The translations under genes were made by a program, and so were the position numbers. A DNA stretch of 64,000 bases from Sphingomonas hylomeconis (GTDB lineage Bacteria; Pseudomonadota; Alphaproteobacteria; Sphingomonadales; Sphingomonadaceae). Positions within the stretch are counted from its first letter, which is position 1. Each line of letters begins with the position of its first letter. Where the stretch lies: NCBI RefSeq assembly GCF_025370105.1, contig NZ_JANQBK010000001.1, positions 682,001-746,000 on the forward strand, read 5' to 3'. Below, piece after piece: positions 1 through 8,884 of the stretch. The notes beneath the pieces are model-generated. The model saw only the letters and a list, made by a program, of their open reading frames with translations. It searched no databases and was not told the DNA's origin.

Positions 1-570
1 GGCGGCCAGCAACCCGATCGACATCATTGTGCCGGTCATGAAATCGACGATCGACAGCCCGAACCGCGATGGCGGTCCGTCCGGTTCTCCGGTCAGCGAC
101 AGGAATCCCGCCTCCGCCTGCATCAGATAATCGTAGCCCGGCCATTTCTCGCGACTGTTTCCGCGGCCATAGGCAGACAGATGCGCGCAGACGATCGCCG
201 GGTTGACGGCCTTCAGCGCGTCATAGGTCAGCCCCAGTTTCGCGGGCAGGTCGCCGCGCTGATTATTGGCTACCGCATGGCTGCGGGAAACCAGCTTGTG
301 GAATACCTCCTGGCCGGCGGCGGTTTTCAGATCGAGCGTGATCGAGCGTTTGTTGAGGTTGAAGCTCTGGAAGAACAGGCTTTCCCGGGCACGCAGGAAA
401 TGCGGCCCGACCGCGCGCGCCGTGTCTCCCTCGGCACTTTCGACCTTGATCACCTCGGCGCCGAGCTGGGCGAGGAACATGGTGCCGTAGGGCCCGGCAC
501 CATATTGCTCGGCAGAAAGGATCCGATAGCCGGCCAGCGGCAGGGGGCGGGGCGTGTCCTCGCTCATCAT
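1..570 (-). CDS. CaiB/BaiF family CoA-transferase (partial, N-terminal part)
   Basis: Type III CoA-transferase moving CoA between an acyl-CoA donor and a carboxylic acid. Only about 190 N-terminal residues are visible; the gene runs off the left edge. The ATG at 570 (a second ATG follows at 567) opens a typical fold start (PLAGYRILSAEQYGAGPYG), then LGAEVIKVES and NKRSITLDLK. WPGYDYLMQ carries the Asp that in formyl-CoA transferase relatives is catalytic. The start overlaps the stop of the acyl-CoA dehydrogenase gene, so it is translationally coupled and is the fourth gene of the operon starting at 3088. Substrate unknown; next to CitE and MaoC genes an itaconate-, mesaconate- or other branched-dicarboxylate CoA-transferase is plausible. 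Confidence 0.88.
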   Translation of the reverse strand, partial: MMSEDTPRPLPLAGYRILSAEQYGAGPYGTMFLAQLGAEVIKVESAEGDTARAVGPHFLRARESLFFQSFNLNKRSITLDLKTAAGQEVFHKLVSRSHAVANNQRGDLPAKLGLTYDALKAVNPAIVCAHLSAYGRGNSREKWPGYDYLMQAEAGFLSLTGEPDGPPSRFGLSIVDFMTGTMMSIGLLAA

Positions 571-1763
571 GCGGGGTTCCGCTTGATCCACTGCTTCGAG
601 ATGATGATCCGCTGCATCTCGTTCGTGCCTTCGCCGATGCACATCAGCAGCGCATCGCGATAATAACGTTCGATCTCATATTCCTTCGAATAAGCGTAAC
701 CGCCGAAGATCCGCATCGCCTCCTCCGAATTGCGGACAGCCGCTTCGGATGCGTAATATTTAGCCATACCTGCCTCCATGTCGCAGCGGTCGCCGCGATC
801 ATAGGCCTCGGCGGCATCGAAGGTCAGCAGCCGCGCCGCGCGCGCGCGCGTCACCATCTCGCCGATCTTCAGCTGGATCGCCTGATGCTCGGCGATCGGC
901 TTGCCCATCGTCTCGCGGACTTGCGCATATTCGGTGGCGAGCCGCAGTGACCCTTCGGCCAGGCCGACACCGCGCGCTGCGACGTTGATCCGACCAAGTT
1001 CGAGACCGCCGGTCGCCTGGAAGAATCCCTTGCCCTCGACCCCACCGATCAGGTTCGTTGCGGGAATACGGTAATTGTCGAACACCAGTTCGGCGGAATC
1101 GATCGACTTGTAGCCGAGTTTGTCGAACTTCTTGCCGACCGTGAACCCATCTGCCTTGGGGGCAATGAACAGGCTCATGCCCTTGTAGCGCGGATCGGCA
1201 GACTGATCGGTCTTGACGAGGAGCGCGAAGCAGCTCCCGTGGACGCCATTGGAAATCCAGGTCTTGGTGCCGTTGATGACATAGTCATCGCCGTCACGCA
1301 CGGCGGTCATACGGATCGCCTGAAGATCGGTGCCGGCATTGGGCTCGGTCAGCGCCAGGCCACCGCGAATCTCGCCACTGGCCAGTTTCGGCAGCCATTC
1401 ACGCTTCTGCTCTTCGGTGCCGAAGCGCTGGATCGCAACCGCCAGCATCAGATGCGAATTGAAGATGCCGGTTACCGCCATCCAATAGGAAGAGATCAGC
1501 GCGACGATCTTGGCATAGGTAACGGCTGGCAGCCCCAGACCGCCATATTCCGGATCGATCACCGCACCGAACAAGCCCAGCTCGGCCATCTGGTTGACGA
1601 TTTCTTCAGGCCAGATGTCGCCGTGATCGTGTTTCATCACCACCGGCCTGACGTCGCGATCGACCCAGCGCGAAATCGTGTGAAGCAGTGCTTCCTCCTC
1701 TTCGGGAGGCAATTGCGCCACGGCGGTGCGGGTTTCCGAATTGCTCATTCTGCGATCAATCAT
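567..1763 (-). CDS. acyl-CoA dehydrogenase family protein
   Basis: FAD-dependent alpha,beta-dehydrogenation of an acyl-CoA. At about 398 residues it has the family's normal length, with the N-terminal helical domain, the middle strand domain around LTEPNAGTDLQAI, and a C-terminal helical domain ending in the GEGTNEMQR signature. The ATG at 1763 overlaps the MaoC stop by 8 nt; a second ATG (MSNSET) at 1748 is an equally possible start. Lies between the MaoC hydratase and a CoA-transferase in one overlapping operon, so it probably acts on a CoA ester made by that transferase. Chain length and branching of the substrate cannot be read from sequence. Confidence 0.93.
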   Translation of the reverse strand: MIDRRMSNSETRTAVAQLPPEEEEALLHTISRWVDRDVRPVVMKHDHGDIWPEEIVNQMAELGLFGAVIDPEYGGLGLPAVTYAKIVALISSYWMAVTGIFNSHLMLAVAIQRFGTEEQKREWLPKLASGEIRGGLALTEPNAGTDLQAIRMTAVRDGDDYVINGTKTWISNGVHGSCFALLVKTDQSADPRYKGMSLFIAPKADGFTVGKKFDKLGYKSIDSAELVFDNYRIPATNLIGGVEGKGFFQATGGLELGRINVAARGVGLAEGSLRLATEYAQVRETMGKPIAEHQAIQLKIGEMVTRARAARLLTFDAAEAYDRGDRCDMEAGMAKYYASEAAVRNSEEAMRIFGGYAYSKEYEIERYYRDALLMCIGEGTNEMQRIIISKQWIKRNPA

Positions 1764-2265
1764 CCACGGGGCCGAAGCCGTTTTTCCAGATCAGCATGGT
1801 GCGGTTGAACGTGCATACCACGTCGCCATGCTGGTTGAGGCCTGTCGTCTTGACGGTGACGATGCCCTGTTCGGGCCGCGAGCCAGACTCGCGTTTTTCA
1901 AGGACTTCGCTCTCGGCGTACAGCGTGTCACCGGGAAACAGTGGGTGGGTCAGGCGGATATTGTCCCAGCCCAAATTGGCGACGGCCTTCTGACTGAGGT
2001 CCGACACGCTCATTCCGACCATCAACGCGACGGTCAGGGGTGAGCATACCAAGGGCTTCCCAAATTCTGTCTTCTTGGCGAACTCATAATCGAAATGCGC
2101 CGGATGCGTGTTCATGGTCAGCAACGTGAACCACACATTATCGGTATCGGTGATCGTGCGGCCGGGACGATGTTCATAGATATGACCGACGACGAAATCC
2201 TCGTAGCTGCGGCCGAACACTTCCCTGAACCGGCCGGGTGAGATTTCCCTTGCCCCCTCACGCAT
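1756..2265 (-). CDS. MaoC-family (hot-dog) hydratase
   Basis: Hot-dog-fold enoyl-CoA hydratase, 169 residues. The loop LLTMNTHPAHFDYEFA is the place of the D-x5-H hydratase motif of MaoC proteins; here Asn replaces the usual Asp while the His is kept, as I recall for mesaconyl-/itaconyl-CoA-type hydratases, so activity is likely but substrate uncertain. A strong AAAGGAG stands 8 nt upstream of the ATG. The start overlaps the end of the CitE-like gene by 8 nt. Next to CitE it suggests interconversion of a methyl-branched unsaturated and a hydroxy dicarboxyl-CoA (for example mesaconyl/itaconyl to citramalyl/methylmalyl-CoA). Confidence 0.85.
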   Translation of the reverse strand: MREGAREISPGRFREVFGRSYEDFVVGHIYEHRPGRTITDTDNVWFTLLTMNTHPAHFDYEFAKKTEFGKPLVCSPLTVALMVGMSVSDLSQKAVANLGWDNIRLTHPLFPGDTLYAESEVLEKRESGSRPEQGIVTVKTTGLNQHGDVVCTFNRTMLIWKNGFGPVDD

Positions 2266-3088
2266 CGTTGTTGCTCCTTTGATGATCTGATTTGGCTAGG
2301 ATCCGGCGGAAACGCCGCATCACCGGTTCCTCGAGCATCCTGCCTTTGAACCGAATGGCGGCGCCACCCGCCGCCTCGAAAGCGGCGATCGCCTCGCGCG
2401 CGTCGGCGATTTCCTGGTCGCTCGGTCGCAATACGGTATTGATGATGTCGATCTGCGCCGGATGGATCGCGGCCTTCGCCTGGAAGCCGATCGCTTTTGC
2501 GCAGCGCGTTTCCTGCGTCAGCCCAGCGGTATCGTCGAGATGGATGAACGGCACGTCGATCGCCGGCCTGGCGGCCTCTGCGCACCCCAGCAAGAACGCG
2601 CCACGCGCGGCAAGCAGCGGTTCCCAGGCCAGTTCCACGCCCAGTTCGGCCGACATGTCGCCACCCCCGAACATCATCGCTGCCACCGATACCTCGGCGG
2701 CGATGCGCGCTGTTTCGCGTAGCCCGGCGGGCGTTTCGATCAATGGTACAATCGGCATGCCGGGTAACAGATTTGCGACGATGCGGATCTCGGCGGCCGA
2801 CTCGACCTTCGGGATCAGCAGCAGTGCGGGGCGGTTGGCATGGTCGGCCAGCGCGAGCAGATCGCGCAGCCCGGCTGTCGTGTTCACGGCGTTGGTGCGC
2901 AGCGACAGGCGTGAAGAAAGCGATAGCGCTTCGAGCGCGACAATGCGGGCGGCGGCCTTCGATCCGGCCGGAACAGAGTCTTCCAGGTCGATGCAGATCG
3001 TGTCGGCGTCACTCGCCAGCGCCTTTTGGATTCGCGCGGGCGTTGCGGCCGATACAAACAGCAGGGTCGAGAGATAGGCTGCAGACAA
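2258..3088 (-). CDS. HpcH/HpaI (CitE-like) CoA-ester lyase
   Basis: TIM-barrel aldolase of the CitE/citramalyl-CoA/malyl-CoA lyase family, 276 residues. Visible family features are SDADTICIDLEDSVP near the N-terminus, LRTNAVNT (substrate-binding Arg), LIPKVESAAE (metal Glu) and MFGGGDMSAELG (metal Asp). The start is TTG at 3088: GAGG lies 7 nt upstream and no ATG fits the conserved N-terminus. First gene of operon A (lyase, MaoC, acyl-CoA dehydrogenase, CaiB); an operator palindrome sits 29 nt upstream. It probably performs the retro-aldol step yielding a 2-oxoacid or glyoxylate plus an acyl-CoA. Confidence 0.9.
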   Translation of the reverse strand: MSAAYLSTLLFVSAATPARIQKALASDADTICIDLEDSVPAGSKAAARIVALEALSLSSRLSLRTNAVNTTAGLRDLLALADHANRPALLLIPKVESAAEIRIVANLLPGMPIVPLIETPAGLRETARIAAEVSVAAMMFGGGDMSAELGVELAWEPLLAARGAFLLGCAEAARPAIDVPFIHLDDTAGLTQETRCAKAIGFQAKAAIHPAQIDIINTVLRPSDQEIADAREAIAAFEAAGGAAIRFKGRMLEEPVMRRFRRILAKSDHQRSNNDA

Positions 3089-3117
3089 TGGCTCACCTCA
3101 AAATTTCTAGCTGATAG

Positions 3118-3129
3118 TTGTCCGGACAA
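3118..3129. promoter_or_regulatory. operator 1, TTGTCCGGACAA
   Basis: Perfect 12-bp palindrome, extended to 14 bp (GTTGTCCGGACAAC, 3117-3130). It lies 29 nt upstream of the TTG start of the CitE-like gene, between a TTGACC box and the start codon, so a bound repressor would block polymerase. One of four identical copies; the shape matches operators of GntR/HutC regulators, and such a gene is at 19930. Confidence 0.85.
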
Positions 3130-3380
3130 CCGGGGCAGGTCAAGGGGTTTCTGGCCGGGCTTGGTCGGGAGCGCTCGCTGGGGAATTAGAATTGCACGGG
3201 GTGCGGAGTCGGATCGGCAAGCAAGCAACTGAAAAACGGTCAAAAAACAAATCAAAATACAGGCGCACTCGAAGCGTCTCGGTCCACTATCTGCTGCGAT
3301 GGTGGAATTTACGGAGGCCTGGGCGACGATTTTGCCTTGCTCTCATTTGGCGCTTGACAAGGCGGGATGATAACGAGAGG

Positions 3381-3392
3381 TTGTCCGGACAA
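3381..3392. promoter_or_regulatory. operator 2, TTGTCCGGACAA
   Basis: Perfect 12-bp palindrome ending 53 nt upstream of the ATG of the TonB-dependent receptor gene and followed by an A/T-rich run. It is 263 bp centre to centre from operator 1 in the same intergenic region. Confidence 0.85.
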
Positions 3393-3445
3393 ATATAAAA
3401 AAGTCCGCAGGTTGCCGTGCCAACTAAACTTGATGGGGATGCGTA

Positions 3446-5980
3446 ATGAGACTGAAACTTCTCGCTTCGACCAGCGCGCTTTGCGTCGCGATGGCGATCG
3501 TGCCGGCTAGTGCTCAGACGAGCGCATCTACGCAGTCGACCACGGCCGCTCCGGCGGACGGAGTAGCAGCGGACGAAGCACCAGAGGCGCAGGGTGGTCT
3601 GGCCGATATCGTGGTCACCGCGCAGCGCCGCAGTGAAAGCGTTCAGGACGTGCCGATCGCGATCTCTGCTTTCTCAAAAGCGGAAATCGAGGCGCGCGGG
3701 ATAACGAACACGCTGGAGATCGCCCAGTACGTGCCAAATATGGTGGCGCAGGCGAATACCGGCCTGGGCTCGTCCAATTCGTTCTACATCCGCGGCATCG
3801 GCAGTACGGAATCGCTGCCGACCTTCGATCCGCCGGTCGGCACCTATATCGACGACATCTATATCAGCCGCCAGAACGCCAACAATCTCAGCCTGTTCGA
3901 CGTCGAGCGCGTCGAGGTGCTGCGCGGGCCGCAGGGCACGCTGTTCGGGCGCAACACGACGGGCGGCGCGGTCAACGTCATCATGGCGCAGCCCCGCTTC
4001 GGTGAGTTCAAGGGCTTTGGCGAGGTCGGCTACGGCGCGTATAACAAGAAGCTGGTGCGCGGGTCGGTCGACATACCGCTTGCACCCACCTTCTCGGCCA
4101 AGGTCAGCGGTTACTGGCAGGACGATGACGGCTATGCGCGCAACGTGACGACCGGTCAGCGCGTCAATGACGATGATGGCTGGGGTGTCCGCCTAGGACT
4201 GCGCGGTGCGCTCAGCAGCTCGGTCCGCTGGAGTGGCTCCTTCGCGCATATCGTTGCCAACGGCGACAATATCCTCAACTTCGCGTGCAACCCGCTCAAG
4301 CCCACAGAATGCGACGGGCGCTACACCTCGACCGGGTATCGTAGTGGCAAGTCCGCCGAAACGTCACCCTTCGCACCGCTTGCAATCTCCGGACGCAAGG
4401 CGAACTATCTCAACGGCAACTACACTCAGAGCAACATCGTCACGTCGAACTTCGCCATCGATGTCGGGTCGAACGCCACGATCTCGCTGATCAGCGGATA
4501 TATCCGCCAGGCGCAGCAATACGGTCTCGATTTCTACGATGGTCGCTCGGCGCCGACGCTTGCTGTGCCATATCCTGCCGTCACGCAGAATGCGCGCGGC
4601 GGCTTCGTCATCGTCAATGACAGCTATGCCGACCAGGTGAGCCAGGAAGTGAAGCTCAACGGTGAGATCGGTAAGGGCTTCATCGAATATGTCGCGGGCT
4701 TCTACTATATCAACGAAACCAACCGCTCCGACTTCGCGGATATCTTCAGCACCTCGCCGACCACGTCGCTGCTGCTCGCCGACCGTACGCTGCGCAATGG
4801 CACCGAGGCCTATGCCGGCTATGCGCAGGCCGATTTCAACATCACCGATACCATCAAGCTGACCGCGGGCATCCGCTACACCGACGAAACCAAGACGTTG
4901 GATATTTCGGACAACCGCCCGCAGTGCAATGTCAGCGGCGCCGCGCTGCCGGCAACATGCCTCGACAACGCCAACCTCATATCGGCGAACGGCACGGCGA
5001 TCCCGACCCGGCTCAACACCAAGATCTGGACGCCGCGTTTCGCGATCAATTACAAGCCCAACTCCGATCTGCTATTTTTCGCCAGTGCGACGCGCGGTTT
5101 CAAATCGGGGGGCTGGGCCGCTCGCGCAAGCTCGCCGACCAACCTGCTGCCGTTCGATCCGGAAAAGGTCTGGAGCTACGAGGGGGGGGTGAAATCGGAA
5201 TTCTTCAATCGTCGGGTACGCCTGAACCTCACCGCATACTGGACCGACGTTAGCGAGCTGCAGACCCCGGCCGGTGTGGTGGCGCCGAACGGCGCAGTGA
5301 GCTTCGTGACGCGCAATTTTGCCGATTACCGCAATCGCGGCATCGAGGCGGAACTCACTTTCGTGCCCGTCGATGGGCTTAACGTGTTCGTCAACGGTGG
5401 CTTCCAGGACGACAAGTACATCATCGATCCGAACGCACCCGAATTCGACCAATATGGCACGCGCTCGGTCGCATCGCAGCAAGCGCTGTGCCGTGCAGCG
5501 CTTGCGGGCGGTGCGATCGGGGGTGGCCCGGGAACCACGTCGGTGTGTGGCGTCGGCATCGTCGCGCCGAACGGGGACATCGCCACGCCGGTCCGCACGC
5601 CCAAATTCACGGTCTCGGTCGGCGGCAGCTACCAGATCCCGCTGGGCAGTTTGTCGTTGATCCCGAACGTCAACGCCGCCTATCGCGGTGAGCAGGAGGT
5701 GCAGGCCGCCAACGTGACGTATTATGACCAACCGATAACCGGCACCAATGGCACCTTTCCCGTCAATCCTTATGGCAATGGCGATATCGTGCTCGGCGCG
5801 CGGTCGCCAGGGGTGTGGATGGTCAATGCGGGCCTTGCGCTCAGCGGTCCCGACAAGGCTTGGCAGCTGTCGCTGACCTGCACCAACTGTCTCGATGAGG
5901 AAGCCGCCAACACCTATCTCGGCTACAACTACATCAATCCGCCGCGGAGCTGGATGGCCCGCCTCCGGCATAACTTCTGA
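3446..5980 (+). CDS. TonB-dependent outer-membrane receptor
   Basis: Energy-dependent outer-membrane transporter of 844 residues. A signal peptide (residues 1 to about 24, ending ASAQ), a TonB-box region (DIVVTAQRR), a plug domain with VEVLRGPQGTLFGRNTTGGAVN, and a beta-barrel ending in Phe (RLRHNF) are visible. A GGGGA sequence stands about 8 nt before the ATG. First gene of operon B, directly followed by an inner-membrane MFS transporter, so the two give uptake across both membranes. Operator 2 lies upstream, so expression is probably induced by the pathway substrate. The ligand is not shown by the sequence; siderophore uptake is unlikely because the whole neighbourhood is catabolic. Confidence 0.95.
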   Translation: MRLKLLASTSALCVAMAIVPASAQTSASTQSTTAAPADGVAADEAPEAQGGLADIVVTAQRRSESVQDVPIAISAFSKAEIEARGITNTLEIAQYVPNMVAQANTGLGSSNSFYIRGIGSTESLPTFDPPVGTYIDDIYISRQNANNLSLFDVERVEVLRGPQGTLFGRNTTGGAVNVIMAQPRFGEFKGFGEVGYGAYNKKLVRGSVDIPLAPTFSAKVSGYWQDDDGYARNVTTGQRVNDDDGWGVRLGLRGALSSSVRWSGSFAHIVANGDNILNFACNPLKPTECDGRYTSTGYRSGKSAETSPFAPLAISGRKANYLNGNYTQSNIVTSNFAIDVGSNATISLISGYIRQAQQYGLDFYDGRSAPTLAVPYPAVTQNARGGFVIVNDSYADQVSQEVKLNGEIGKGFIEYVAGFYYINETNRSDFADIFSTSPTTSLLLADRTLRNGTEAYAGYAQADFNITDTIKLTAGIRYTDETKTLDISDNRPQCNVSGAALPATCLDNANLISANGTAIPTRLNTKIWTPRFAINYKPNSDLLFFASATRGFKSGGWAARASSPTNLLPFDPEKVWSYEGGVKSEFFNRRVRLNLTAYWTDVSELQTPAGVVAPNGAVSFVTRNFADYRNRGIEAELTFVPVDGLNVFVNGGFQDDKYIIDPNAPEFDQYGTRSVASQQALCRAALAGGAIGGGPGTTSVCGVGIVAPNGDIATPVRTPKFTVSVGGSYQIPLGSLSLIPNVNAAYRGEQEVQAANVTYYDQPITGTNGTFPVNPYGNGDIVLGARSPGVWMVNAGLALSGPDKAWQLSLTCTNCLDEEAANTYLGYNYINPPRSWMARLRHNF

Positions 5981-5982
5981 GC

Positions 5983-7260
5983 ATGGCGCGCGACGTGCCT
6001 CATGCCGCTGGTTCGGCTCCGGCCGGCTCGTCCGAGTTCAAGCTCGGCGGGCGGGTGCTGGCGGCGGCGCTGCTTGGCACCGCGTGCGGCGCGTCGCCAT
6101 TGCCGTTCAATGTCCTGCCCCTCGTCATGGGGCCGATACATGACGAATTCGGTTGGGATTTCGCCGCGATCAGCGTCGGAATGACGATCTTCGGTACGAC
6201 CGCGTCGCTGCTCGCGCCGGTGATTGGCGGGCTGGCGGACCGGGTGGGCGTCCGCCTGATCGGTCTATGGTCGCTGTTCGCCTTTGCGATGGTCTTTGCC
6301 GCCTTCTATTTCGTGCCCGGCAACATCGGTGGGTGGTATGCCTTCTGGCTGCTGCTGGGCGTGATCGGGATCGGCTCGACCCCGGTGACGTGGAGCCGCG
6401 CCGTCAGCATGTGGTTCGCCAAGAATCGCGGGTTGGCGCTCGGCATCATGCTGATCGGCACCAGTCTTGCGGCGCTGGTCGTGCCGCAGATCGCCAATTG
6501 GGCGATCCGGACGGGCGGCTGGCGGTTCGCGTTTCCGATCGTCGCGCTGCTTCCGCTGCTCGTGGCGCTGCCCGTTGCGATCGCCTGGTTCAGGGAACCC
6601 AAACCGGAGGAGGCACCCGCGGAAACGCGGATGGCCGATGGCAACGTCGCTGGCCTGACGCTTGGGCAGGCGATCCGGGGCTATCGCTTCTGGATGTTGA
6701 TCGGATCGATCATCCTGATCTCGATCGCCTATGGCGGCGCGCACATCCATATGGCGCAGATCGTCAAGCTCCACGGCTTTACGCCGGCGACCGCGGCGAG
6801 CGTGCTGGGCGTGGTGGCGATGGGCATTCTTGCCGGGCGCGTGCTGGTCGGCCTGCTGTTCGACCGGATCTGGGCGCCGGGCGTCGCCTTCGCCTCGATG
6901 CTGCTGCCCGCGATCGCGTGCACGCTGCTGATGGGGACAGGCGGCGCGCTGAGCGTGGTGATGACCGGTGCGTTCCTGCTCGGCTTTGCGGCGGGCGCCG
7001 AATCCGATGTGATTGCCTTCCTTACCGCACGCTATTTCGGGATGCGGCATTACGGCCGGATCTACGGCATGCTCTACATGCCCTTCGGCATCGGATCGGG
7101 GGTCTCACCGATCCTCTACGGCGCGGTGCGCGATCGCACCGGCAGCTATGATGCGATGCTGATGGCAGCAATCTTCATGTTCGCGATCGGCGGCGCGATG
7201 CTGCTGTCGCTCGGACGATATCCTCGATTGGGAGAGACCGGTGGCCACCGACCTGCTTGA
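5983..7260 (+). CDS. MFS transporter
   Basis: Major facilitator superfamily permease, 425 residues with about 12 membrane segments and the loop motif GGLADRVGVR between helices 2 and 3. The long hydrophilic centre (REPKPEEAPAETRMADG) is the usual loop between the two six-helix halves. It resembles carboxylate/oxalate-type transporters, suggesting an acidic substrate, but this is only a family-level guess. The ATG is 2 nt after the receptor stop with no clear ribosome site, so translation is probably coupled. Overlaps the start of the FAD oxidase gene by 20 nt. Confidence 0.92.
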   Translation: MARDVPHAAGSAPAGSSEFKLGGRVLAAALLGTACGASPLPFNVLPLVMGPIHDEFGWDFAAISVGMTIFGTTASLLAPVIGGLADRVGVRLIGLWSLFAFAMVFAAFYFVPGNIGGWYAFWLLLGVIGIGSTPVTWSRAVSMWFAKNRGLALGIMLIGTSLAALVVPQIANWAIRTGGWRFAFPIVALLPLLVALPVAIAWFREPKPEEAPAETRMADGNVAGLTLGQAIRGYRFWMLIGSIILISIAYGGAHIHMAQIVKLHGFTPATAASVLGVVAMGILAGRVLVGLLFDRIWAPGVAFASMLLPAIACTLLMGTGGALSVVMTGAFLLGFAAGAESDVIAFLTARYFGMRHYGRIYGMLYMPFGIGSGVSPILYGAVRDRTGSYDAMLMAAIFMFAIGGAMLLSLGRYPRLGETGGHRPA

Positions 7261-8800
7261 TACGCCTGGCGTGCTCGATACGCTGACCGCGGCGGTCGGC
7301 GCCGACGCGCTCATCACCGACGACAAGGAGCTGGGCTTTTTCGGCCAGGATATCTTCAGCGTCGGCCAGCGTCCCATCGCGATCTTCCGGCCGCGCACCA
7401 TCGAGGCGTTGTCGAAGGGCATCGCCGCGGCGGCACGCGCGGGGCTGGCAGTCGCGCCGCGCGGCGGCGGGATGAGCTATACCGGGGGGCTGCTCCCGGC
7501 CGATGCTGGCGCGCTGATCGTCGATGTCTCGGCGATGGATTCGATCCTGGCGATCAACGAAGAAGACATGACCGTCACGGTCGAGGCCGGGTGCACCTGG
7601 GCGAAGCTCTACAACAAGCTTCACCCGATGGGGCTGCGCCCGCCGGTCTGGGGAACGCTGTCGGGGCTGATCGCCAATGTCGGCGGCGGAATGAGCCAGA
7701 ACGGCGTGTTCTGGGGTGCGGCGCGCGGACCGATCGTATCCTCGGCCCTGTCGTTCGATGTCGTGCTTGCCGATGGCCGCATCGTGCGCACCGGCAATCC
7801 CGGAATGCGCCCGTTCGGCCCCGACGTGACCGGGATTTTCGCCGCCGATTGTGGCGCGTTCGGGATCAAGGCGCAGATCACGCTGCCACTGATCCGCGAG
7901 GCCAATGCATTCGCTTATGGCAGCTTTGCTTTCACCGATGCCGCGGCCTTCATGGCGGCGATCAGCGAGATCGCGCGCGCGGGGCTTGCCACCGAGATCT
8001 TCGGCTTCGATCCCTTCCTCCAGGCACAGCGCATGAAGCGCGAGAGTCTTGCCAAGGATGCCAAGGCGCTGGTCGGGGTGATGAAGTCCCAGGGCGGTTT
8101 CTGGAAGGGGATCAAGGAAGGCGCCAAGATCGTCGCGGCGGGCCGCTCGTTCCTCGATGATGCGGGCTTTTCGGTCCACACTATCTGCGAAGGCCGCAAC
8201 CAAGCGTCGGCCGACGCCGATCTGGACGCAATCGACGCGATCGTGAAAGCGGCGGGCGGGCGGCCGGTCGAAAACACGATCCCCAAGGTGATGCGCGCCA
8301 ACCCGTTTCCCAACGTCAATTCGATGGTCGGGCCGCAGGGCGAGCGCTGGGTGCCGACGCATGGCGTGCTCCGCCATAGCAAGGCGCTGCCCGCGCTCAA
8401 CGCGATCCTCGCGCTGTACGAACAGCATCGCGAGGCGATGGAGCGGCTAGAGATTGGTGCTGGCTATCTGTTCCTGACGATGGGCACGACGAGCTTCCTT
8501 CTCGAGCCGGTATTCTTCTGGCCCGACCAGCTCGAACAGGCGCACGAGCGTGCGATCGAGCCGGCGCACTATGCCAAGCTAACGCGCTTTCCCGCCAATC
8601 CCGAGGCGCGTGCGCTGGTCGAGACGCTGCGTGCCGGTCTGCTCGCAATCTTCGCGAGCCTCGAGGCGGGGCATTTCCAGATTGGGCGCGCTTATCCGCT
8701 CGAGCAGCGCAGCGATCCGGGCGCGTGGGAAATCCTCAAGGCGATCAAGCAGACGGTCGATCCCGATCGCCGGATGAACCCGGGGTCGCTCGGGCTGTGA
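7241..8800 (+). CDS. FAD-linked oxidase of the VAO/PCMH (FAD_binding_4) family
   Basis: Flavoprotein of 519 residues with a PCMH-type FAD domain (AVAPRGGGMSYTGG, then WGTLSGLIANVGGGMSQNG) and a C-terminal FAD-oxidase domain closing with DPDRRMNPGSLGL. Relatives include glycolate/lactate oxidases, vanillyl-alcohol oxidase and 4-cresol dehydrogenase, whose partner is a cytochrome c; a cytochrome c under the same operator is at 21539. The GTG start at 7241 is chosen for the GGGAGAG 5-11 nt upstream and overlaps the MFS gene by 20 nt. Likely an early oxidation step of the imported compound; substrate unknown. Confidence 0.88.
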   Translation: MATDLLDTPGVLDTLTAAVGADALITDDKELGFFGQDIFSVGQRPIAIFRPRTIEALSKGIAAAARAGLAVAPRGGGMSYTGGLLPADAGALIVDVSAMDSILAINEEDMTVTVEAGCTWAKLYNKLHPMGLRPPVWGTLSGLIANVGGGMSQNGVFWGAARGPIVSSALSFDVVLADGRIVRTGNPGMRPFGPDVTGIFAADCGAFGIKAQITLPLIREANAFAYGSFAFTDAAAFMAAISEIARAGLATEIFGFDPFLQAQRMKRESLAKDAKALVGVMKSQGGFWKGIKEGAKIVAAGRSFLDDAGFSVHTICEGRNQASADADLDAIDAIVKAAGGRPVENTIPKVMRANPFPNVNSMVGPQGERWVPTHGVLRHSKALPALNAILALYEQHREAMERLEIGAGYLFLTMGTTSFLLEPVFFWPDQLEQAHERAIEPAHYAKLTRFPANPEARALVETLRAGLLAIFASLEAGHFQIGRAYPLEQRSDPGAWEILKAIKQTVDPDRRMNPGSLGL

Positions 8801-8884
8801 TCGTTCCGGGCCGATCGCCGCCGCGGGGGCGGGGCAGGGGATCGGCACGGTGTCGTACGCCAGCGCAGTACAGAAGGGCCTGAT

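Larger units (their letters stand above)
3089..3445. promoter_or_regulatory. divergent control region between operons A and B
   Basis: A 357-nt non-coding stretch separating the CitE-like gene (minus) from the TonB receptor gene (plus). It is AT-richer than the flanks and holds two perfect 12-bp operators, one near each gene. For the minus promoter a TTGACC box followed by the operator and a weak -10 can be drawn; for the plus promoter TTGACA at 3354-3359 is the best -35, with no convincing -10. I see no coding potential. Confidence 0.75.
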
